11,100 nucleotides of DNA from Fibrobacterales bacterium (GTDB lineage: Bacteria > Fibrobacterota > Fibrobacteria > Fibrobacterales > Fibrobacteraceae). The notes below the pieces were generated by a model. That model did no database searches. It was not told the DNA's origin and was given only the letters and a program-made list of their open reading frames with translations. Position 1 is the stretch's first letter. The number at the start of each line of letters is the position of its first letter. Where the stretch lies: positions 1 through 11,100 of the forward strand of contig BNUP01000072.1 in NCBI GenBank assembly GCA_025997455.1, written 5' to 3'. Shown here one piece after another: positions 6,875-11,100 of this stretch. Made by a program: the position numbers and the translations under genes.

Positions 6875-6880
6875 GTTTCC
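6863..6880 (-). repeat. 18-base 3'-end repeat, copy at the pal stop
   Basis: The exact reverse complement of 5904-5921. Read on the minus strand, its bases supply the last codons of pal (GGA AAC CTC) and the TAA stop, so the repeat is partly coding here. Confidence 0.85.
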
Positions 6881-7423
6881 TCTTTTAATATTCACCTTAA
6901 ACGATGCACGCCGATTTTGTGCATAGTCGTCTTCGGTGCTGCCTGCGGCTTTTGGGTTTTCCATTCCGTGAGTTTCCGGAGCCAAGCGATTTCTCTCCAC
7001 TCCGTAATTTGTTAGGAATTGAACCACTGCATCTGCCCTGCGAGTTCCCAAGCCCAAATTGTATTCAGCCGTTCCGCGAGCATCGGTATGCCCTTCCACA
7101 ACAACGGAGAATCTCGGTTCTTTTTTGAGAATATCACCTGCCTCCGTTAAAAGATCCTTTGCCTGCGAAGTGAGCGTGAATTTATCGAATTCAAAATAGA
7201 CATCATCGCCTGCTATTTTGTTCATCAATTCTTCAAGGCGGCGGCGTTCTGCCTCAAGCGGGTCTTCCTTTGGTGCAGTAGGTTCCGTTGGTGCGGAAAC
7301 CTGCTCTTTCTCCTCGACTGCGGGAGGAGGCGGTTCAACCGCGGGTGGTTCTTTCTTTTTTCCGCAACCAAAGAAAACTAAGGTTACGCTCATTGCCGCT
7401 ATGGCTACTATGACTTTTTTCAT
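6869..7423 (-). CDS. pal: Peptidoglycan-associated lipoprotein Pal
   Basis: Predicted outer-membrane lipoprotein of 184 residues that binds peptidoglycan and works with TolB in the Tol-Pal system. The signal peptide MKKVIVAIAAMSVTLVFFGC gives lipidation at Cys20. A Pro/Glu-rich tether covers about 25-55. The OmpA-C domain covers about 74-180, with VYFEFDK, EGHTDARG (110-117), YNLGLGTRRA (121-130) and NRRASFKV (170-177), which carry the residues that hold diaminopimelate. AAAGGAG (7437-7431) lies seven bases before the ATG, the clearest ribosome binding site in the window. The start overlaps the tolB stop as ATGA, so the two genes are translationally coupled. The last three codons and stop fall inside an 18-base repeat, so the GNL tail may be recent. 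Confidence 0.97.
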   Translation of the reverse strand: MKKVIVAIAAMSVTLVFFGCGKKKEPPAVEPPPPAVEEKEQVSAPTEPTAPKEDPLEAERRRLEELMNKIAGDDVYFEFDKFTLTSQAKDLLTEAGDILKKEPRFSVVVEGHTDARGTAEYNLGLGTRRADAVVQFLTNYGVERNRLAPETHGMENPKAAGSTEDDYAQNRRASFKVNIKRGNL

Positions 7424-8763
7424 CGTGCTACTCCTTTTTGAGGGTTATTAAAATATTGTAATGCGAGGGGGGAATTTATATTTTGCGAAGGTGCGGTTTT
7501 ACTTTGCGAGGGGGGCTTATTGTAATGCGACCATGCGGGTGTTGTGTTTTCCCCTATGCTTGTAATGCGGGTTACTCCACTCCCGTCCCTTCTCATAATA
7601 TAAATTTGCGATGAGCCGCTACGGTCGCTCGAAAACGCAATCGACATTCCATCGGGAGACCAAACGGGGTGTTCGTTGTTGCCTTCAAATGTGAGTTTCC
7701 GCACATCGGAACCGTCTATTGTGCTCGTATAAATGTTGAGTTTTCCGTTATCCATAGAACAATATGCTATCCTATCGCCATCGGGAGACCACACCGCACT
7801 CTCGTTATATTTGCCTATAAAAGAGACCCTCTGAACATCAGAACCGTCTTTGAGAGACATATAAATTTGCGGAGCACCGCCCTTATCGCTTGAAAATAAA
7901 AACGCAGTTCCCTTTGGGCTCCAAGACGGGCTTACCTCTATGCTCTTTGTGAAAATTAAACGGTTCGCTTTGCCCGTCTGCGGATCGCCCACCCATATAT
8001 CAGTGCCTCCTTGTGCAGGTGCAACCGAGAAAATCAGAGAACCGTTAGTCGGGTTTTGCGATGCTCCGAATGCCTGTGCTATCTGCGGAAAAATCCGCTT
8101 GTCTTGATCGAGCGACAAATGCCTCTCAAACAACTGCGGCGGTCCGTTGCGAAAACTCGTAAAGTATATTTTTGAATTATCGTTGCTCCAAGAGGGCATT
8201 GTGTTTATGCTGTTGTGTTTTGTTATTTGCCTCTTGCGAAAGCCATCGTAATCGGCTACGACTATCTGTTTTTTGCCGTCGATTTTTTGCACCCACGCGA
8301 TTTGTGTAGATGCAAAACCCTGCACTCCCCACAACTGAAATACAATGTTATCGACACACTTATGAATAGAAGTCCGAACCTGTTCGGGCGTGCTCGTATA
8401 TACAAAGCCCTTTACAACTTCTTTTGTTGTGGTTGCATAAAGTTTGCACTCCAATTTCGCCTGCCCGCCTTCAAGCGAAAGCGTTCCCGTAACGAAGTGC
8501 TTTGCCCCTGCCCTCGAAAGCGAAAGCAGATTATAACTCGCAAGTGCGGTAGTCGAAAATCTCCCGCTCAACTCCAAGTCCCTTGCCACAGTCTTTTCTG
8601 GCATCTCATCAAGTTTTCCCCAGCGGCTCTTGTCAAGAGAAAAATCGACAATCCCAATAGGCAAAGTTTTTTCGGTAGATACGGCAATATCCATCGTTAT
8701 GGTATCTTGCTGCGCATAGAGTGCAGTGCCGAATAAAAATAGCAATGTGGCTAAGAATAACAT
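7420..8763 (-). CDS. tolB: Periplasmic beta-propeller protein TolB
   Basis: Predicted periplasmic protein of 447 residues, partner of Pal in the Tol-Pal system. The signal peptide is MLFLATLLFLFGTALYA, with cleavage likely before QQD; it lacks the usual basic residues near the start. The N-terminal domain (about 30-145) is followed by WD40-like propeller blades with repeated WSPDG-type motifs (WSNDNSKIYF, WSPKGTAFLFSSD, WSPDGDRIAYCS, WSPDGMSIAFSSDR) and GGAPQIY/SGSSQIYIM strands. The usual end of the propeller is near residue 412 (ENTTPAWS). About 35 extra residues follow, rich in Ser, Pro, Gln and Asn and encoded by repeated DNA. The start codon comes directly after a C-rich repeat with no visible ribosome binding site. 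The 3' end overlaps pal by four bases (ATGA). Confidence 0.95.
   Translation of the reverse strand: MLFLATLLFLFGTALYAQQDTITMDIAVSTEKTLPIGIVDFSLDKSRWGKLDEMPEKTVARDLELSGRFSTTALASYNLLSLSRAGAKHFVTGTLSLEGGQAKLECKLYATTTKEVVKGFVYTSTPEQVRTSIHKCVDNIVFQLWGVQGFASTQIAWVQKIDGKKQIVVADYDGFRKRQITKHNSINTMPSWSNDNSKIYFTSFRNGPPQLFERHLSLDQDKRIFPQIAQAFGASQNPTNGSLIFSVAPAQGGTDIWVGDPQTGKANRLIFTKSIEVSPSWSPKGTAFLFSSDKGGAPQIYMSLKDGSDVQRVSFIGKYNESAVWSPDGDRIAYCSMDNGKLNIYTSTIDGSDVRKLTFEGNNEHPVWSPDGMSIAFSSDRSGSSQIYIMRRDGSGVTRITSIGENTTPAWSHYNKPPSQSKTAPSQNINSPLALQYFNNPQKGVAR
7455..7569. repeat. Short repeats in the tolB 3' end
   Basis: ATTGTAATGCGA occurs at 7455-7466 and 7519-7530, with TGTAATGCG again at 7561-7569. TGCGAGGGGGG occurs at 7462-7472 and 7505-7515. 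The first pair is 64 bases apart. These repeats encode the extra C-terminal tail of TolB after the last propeller blade, and suggest a small imperfect duplication. Confidence 0.6.
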
Positions 8764-8770
8764 TTGTAAG

Positions 8771-8865
8771 GGGGAATGTAGTAAATGGTGGGGTATAGGG
8801 TATAGGGTGGTGTAGGGTGTAGGGTGTGGGGTGTGGGGAGAAGGGAGATGGTGGATGTAGGGGCG
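8771..8865 (-). repeat. C-rich heptad leader repeat, copy B, before tolB
   Basis: On the minus strand this is the same sequence as copy A (2106-2176), with 24 extra bases made of heptads such as CCACACC and CTACACC. It ends seven bases before the tolB start codon. The plus strand carries eight runs of three or more G between 8790 and 8845, spaced by three to seven bases, which fits a G-quadruplex motif. Confidence 0.85.
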
Positions 8866-8882
8866 TGGTTTTTAACCCGCCC
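8861..8882. repeat. Palindrome before CTACATCC, copy 2
   Basis: GGGCG and GGTT (8861-8870, with T8866 bulged) pair with AACCCGCCC (8874-8882) around TTT. Read on the minus strand it is followed by CTACATCC, exactly as at 2092-2118. Confidence 0.7.
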
Positions 8883-8887
8883 TTTCC

Positions 8888-8998
8888 GTAGAGGCGACCC
8901 AGCGTGGTCGCCCGCCATTTTGCAATGGTGAATTTGCGTGAGGGATAATAGCGGCACCGAAGGTTATAGCGGATAGCCCGACCCGAAAGGGGCACGCC
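8888..8998 (-). repeat. Composite repeat core, left copy beside lepB
   Basis: Read on the minus strand it begins GGCGTGCCCC and ends with a palindrome (GGCGACC/GGTCGCC, stem at 8893-8899 and 8906-8912) followed by CTCTA. It matches 10388-10503 in the opposite direction. Within the main 98 bases I count three substitutions and one single-base gap; the first 15 bases differ more. Its inner edge is 13 bases from the lepB stop. Short frames across it are shared with the other copy only because the DNA is the same. Confidence 0.85.
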
Positions 8999-9011
8999 AA
9001 CGCCAAAAATT

Positions 9012-10379
9012 CTAAATCAAATGTATAACTCTTGCGATTCTCTTCCACCGAATATCGGCAGGCAAACGCCACCAAGTCAGCGGGTTCAGCAACTCAACCT
9101 TTGAATCTTTATCCAAACTGAAATACACAATAAAGGCTTTTGCTTTTATATTTCGCGTGCTCACAAAACCCCAATAACGACTATCGGCGGAATTATCGCG
9201 GTTATCGCCCATCATAAAATAAACCTCATCCCTGACGGTATATTCGTGAACTTCCTTCCCGTTCACCAAAATTTTCCAAACGAGTTTCAGGGAATCCCGC
9301 GCCTCGCTGCCAACCGCCTGCCAACTCTCCGCCAAACGGGAATTTTCAAGTGCAACATTATATTCCAAATCCTCTAACTGCGAACCGTCAAAAGCATCAT
9401 AACCCACAAGCCGCGAACCGAACATTCCTTTCGGCATAGCACCGCTTGCTCCCGCATATCTCGGCAAAAATCCCGTCCTTGCAAATTTCTTAAAAAAATT
9501 CAACGACATTACACCGTCTATGGTATCGCCGAGCGAAAGCCCTTGCCCCACCACTCTATTTTGACTAAAAATTGTATTTATCAACTGATATTTTTGATTT
9601 TCTATTGGCACGCGAAAATTCCCGAAGACATAATTATTCAATTCAACGCTGTTTGTCGCACTCAAATTCGCACCATCCGTTGCGGCATTTATACTCACTC
9701 GATTAAGAGAAATTTCAAACTCAATCAAACTGTCCGGCATCTCCTGCACCATAAGGGAACGCAACCACCACAAATTATGAATGTCGAGCGTATCAAAAGC
9801 AATGGTCTCTCCCTTCTCCGGCACTTTAATTTCCCGCAAAAAATCGCGCGGAGAATTTCCTCTGTGCCGTTCCGTATATTTCCCCTCTCCCTTTAACGAC
9901 TGCTCCGCACCGTCAATAAAAAGCCGCCCGTTTTGAACCGCAACCCGCTGACCGCTTTTCGCCACACATCGTTTTATATAATCCTTAGGACCGTCCGCAT
10001 AATGAACGAGTTTTGGTTGCCCCTCCTCACTTTGAGTATCCCAAAAAAAATTCCCAAGCATAAGAGCGTTCGCCAAATGAATATATCTGCTTTTATCGTA
10101 ATCCGGATACTCAGGCTCACCGGGGTAGCGAAAAATCACCACATCGCCCGTATCTGGTGCAGACACCGGGATTTTTGAATCGGCAAACGGAATGGGAATC
10201 CCATACACAAATTTTAATCCGAGCAAAAAATCTCCCTCATAAAGCGAGTTTTCCATAGACCCGCTCGGAATCTTAAACGCCTGAATTGCAAACGCAATAA
10301 CTACAAGCGCAAACACAATGGGAACTGCAAATTCCCTAAAAAGAATTTTCAAAAATTTCATCCGTTTGGTAAGATACAA
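9012..10379 (-). CDS. lepB: Signal peptidase I with large insert
   Basis: Predicted inner-membrane protease of 455 residues that removes signal peptides from exported proteins. One membrane segment lies near residues 16-35. The catalytic serine is Ser41 in IPSGSM. The general base is Lys136 in KDYIKRC, and the box E motif GDNRDNSADSRYWG spans 391-404. GDVVIFRYP (78-86) is also typical. Most of residues about 165-380, between the lysine and box E, is an insert without a motif I recognise. The protein is therefore longer than E. coli LepB (324). Bacteroidota-type enzymes also carry long inserts. The start is uncertain: ATG 10379 or Met7 (ATG 10361); neither has a clear ribosome binding site. 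The gene is bracketed by inverted copies of a repeat, so it may have its own promoter or read into tolB through the repeat. Confidence 0.93.
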   Translation of the reverse strand: MYLTKRMKFLKILFREFAVPIVFALVVIAFAIQAFKIPSGSMENSLYEGDFLLGLKFVYGIPIPFADSKIPVSAPDTGDVVIFRYPGEPEYPDYDKSRYIHLANALMLGNFFWDTQSEEGQPKLVHYADGPKDYIKRCVAKSGQRVAVQNGRLFIDGAEQSLKGEGKYTERHRGNSPRDFLREIKVPEKGETIAFDTLDIHNLWWLRSLMVQEMPDSLIEFEISLNRVSINAATDGANLSATNSVELNNYVFGNFRVPIENQKYQLINTIFSQNRVVGQGLSLGDTIDGVMSLNFFKKFARTGFLPRYAGASGAMPKGMFGSRLVGYDAFDGSQLEDLEYNVALENSRLAESWQAVGSEARDSLKLVWKILVNGKEVHEYTVRDEVYFMMGDNRDNSADSRYWGFVSTRNIKAKAFIVYFSLDKDSKVELLNPLTWWRLPADIRWKRIARVIHLI

Positions 10380-10387
10380 AAAAATTG

Positions 10388-10503
10388 GGCGTGCCCCGCT
10401 CTCACGGGTCGGGCTATCCGCTATAACCTTCGGTTGCCGCTGTTATCCCTCACGCAAATTCACCATTGCAAAATGGCGGGCGACCACGCCGGGTCGCCTC
10501 TAT
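10388..10503 (+). repeat. Composite repeat core, right copy beside lepB
   Basis: The inverted partner of 8888-8998. It starts with GGCGTGCCCC eight bases upstream of the lepB ATG. It contains a small stem (CCATT/AATGG, 10463-10476) and a palindrome (GGCGACC 10479-10485 with GGTCGCC 10492-10498) followed by CTCTA. Any lepB promoter close to the gene must lie in this repeat. Confidence 0.85.
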
Positions 10504-10564
10504 GGAAGGTCGGCATAAATGCCACTCCTACATCCATCATTCCCATCTCCGCCTTCCCTTCAAG

Positions 10565-10643
10565 GGCGGGTTTTCTGCCATTGTATATACAGATTATCTC
10601 AGGTTTCTTTTTAATAGGGCAGATATACTTATTAAAACCCGCC
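10565..10643. repeat. Wide nested inverted repeat
   Basis: GGCGGGTTTT (10565-10574) and AAAACCCGCC (10634-10643) are exact reverse complements, 59 bases apart. Directly inside, CTGCC (10575-10579) pairs with GGCAG (10618-10622). The right arm is followed by TCTAC, like the other palindromes here. It looks like a small palindrome opened by inserted AT-rich DNA, or a short non-coding mobile element. Confidence 0.65.
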
Positions 10644-10691
10644 TCTACAATTTCCTTCCCCCATTCCCACTTCAACTTTACACTTTCAACT

Positions 10692-10712
10692 CCTGCACTG
10701 CCGAGTTCTCCA
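10692..10712. repeat. 21-base direct repeat, copy 2 (partner 1989-2009)
   Basis: One mismatch to the copy at 1989-2009, same strand. It flows directly into the heptad block that precedes the Rpn gene. Confidence 0.7.
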
Positions 10713-10756
10713 CACCCTACACGCTACACCCCACACCCCACTTTTCTACCTTCCCC
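10710..10756 (+). repeat. C-rich heptad leader repeat, copy C (diverged)
   Basis: Heptads of the type CCTACAC, GCTACAC and CCCACAC are followed by CTACCTTCCCCC, ending three or four bases before the ATG at 10761. The closing part differs by one base from the CTACATTCCCC in copies A and B. Again no purine-rich ribosome binding site is visible. Confidence 0.7.
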
Positions 10757-10760
10757 CGTT

Positions 10761-11100
10761 ATGCCCCGCACTTTAATATCCTTCGACTATGCAATGAAGA
10801 CTGTCCTACGCGACCCGTCAAATTTTGACATTCTCTCTGGATTTTTAACGGAACTTTTTGAAAAGAAGGTAGAAGTTCAGGCTTTAATAGAGAGCGAATC
10901 GGCGAGTGAAGTTAAATATGGTAAAATAAATCGTGTAGATATGAAGGTGCAAATAGAAGGCAAAGAAATTGTTGTTGTGGAACTTCAATACTTGGATCAA
11001 CTCGATTTTTATCAAAGGATACTATTCGGTGTGAGCAAGGCGGTAGTGGAGCAAATTGGTTCGGGGCAGGAATACGGCAAAATAAAGAAAGTTTATTCGG
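10761..11100 (+). CDS. Rpn-family PD-(D/E)XK nuclease (partial, runs off the window)
   Basis: The first 113 codons are visible and remain open at the window edge. The start MPRTLISFDYAMK and FDILSGFLTELF match the Rpn/PDDEXK_2 family of recombination-promoting nucleases, often annotated as putative transposases. The nuclease core is visible: Asp60 in INRVDMKV, then Glu74 and Gln76 in VVVELQ, a D...ExQ version of the PD-(D/E)XK motif. LDFYQRILFG (81-90) is also typical of the family. E. coli RpnA acts as a DNA endonuclease that raises recA-independent recombination. Copies are often numerous in a genome, and some are decayed; completeness cannot be judged here. It is preceded by the same repeat leader found before two other genes and has no visible ribosome binding site. 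Confidence 0.85.
   Translation, partial: MPRTLISFDYAMKTVLRDPSNFDILSGFLTELFEKKVEVQALIESESASEVKYGKINRVDMKVQIEGKEIVVVELQYLDQLDFYQRILFGVSKAVVEQIGSGQEYGKIKKVYS

Larger units (their letters stand above)
10504..10760. other. Gene-free repeat chain before the Rpn nuclease gene
   Basis: No gene is supported here. In order it holds a palindrome GGCAT/ATGCC (10512-10523) soon followed by CCTACATCC, a wide inverted repeat (10565-10643), the second copy of the 21-base repeat (10692-10712), and a C-rich heptad block that leads into the ATG at 10761. The order core, palindrome, CTACATCC, heptads, start codon is the same as upstream of tolB. Confidence 0.7.

Noticed and set aside
8864..8998. Insertion sequence remnant with transposase
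   Set aside because: No transposase motif is readable in any frame. The element is too short and fits a non-coding repeat.
10318..10518. Short frames with similar peptides across both repeat cores (also 8872-9075 and 8633-8995)
   Set aside because: The peptides agree because the DNA repeats agree. They overlap lepB or tolB, and no start signal or domain is visible.

Overview
The window looks like a chromosomal stretch from a member of the Fibrobacterota, or a close relative. The clearest sign is the surface lipoprotein at 302-1882. It ends in the 'Fibrobacter succinogenes major paralogous' (FISUMP) domain, joined by a polyserine linker, a layout typical of that phylum. The FISUMP domain also occurs in some spirochaetes and Bacteroidota, so the assignment is an inference. 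The other genes indicate a Gram-negative cell with an outer membrane.

Layout. A gene-poor leader with a 19-base C tract (1-301) precedes the FISUMP lipoprotein. A repeat-rich gap (1883-2179) leads into a plus-strand run: a TPR plus periplasmic-binding-fold protein resembling LpoA (2180-3964), the GTPase obg (4005-4991) and phosphatidylserine decarboxylase psd (5029-5898). A convergent minus-strand run follows, read from right to left: signal peptidase lepB (10379-9012), tolB (8763-7420), pal (7423-6869) and the cpoB/ybgF-like lipoprotein (6689-5928). At the right edge a plus-strand Rpn-type PD-(D/E)XK nuclease gene starts at 10761 and runs off the window.

Function. Most genes serve envelope building. 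LepB cleaves exported proteins. TolB, Pal and CpoB form the periplasmic side of the Tol-Pal system for outer-membrane constriction and its coupling to wall synthesis. Psd makes phosphatidylethanolamine. The LpoA-like protein may regulate peptidoglycan synthesis. Obg is a ribosome-associated GTPase. No TolQ, TolR or TolA gene is present here.

The unexpected content lies between the genes. A composite repeat (about 110-bp core, then a short palindrome followed by CTACATCC, then heptads of the type CTAYACC, then CTACMTTCCCC) sits directly before the start codons of tolB and the Rpn gene. A coreless version precedes the LpoA-like gene. Two copies of the core lie in opposite orientation immediately either side of lepB. 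The pal-cpoB interval is tiled by four consecutive inverted repeats. An 18-base sequence occurs in sense orientation at the 3' ends of both psd and pal. All repeat descriptions come from reading the sequence by eye; no alignment, folding or database search was run.
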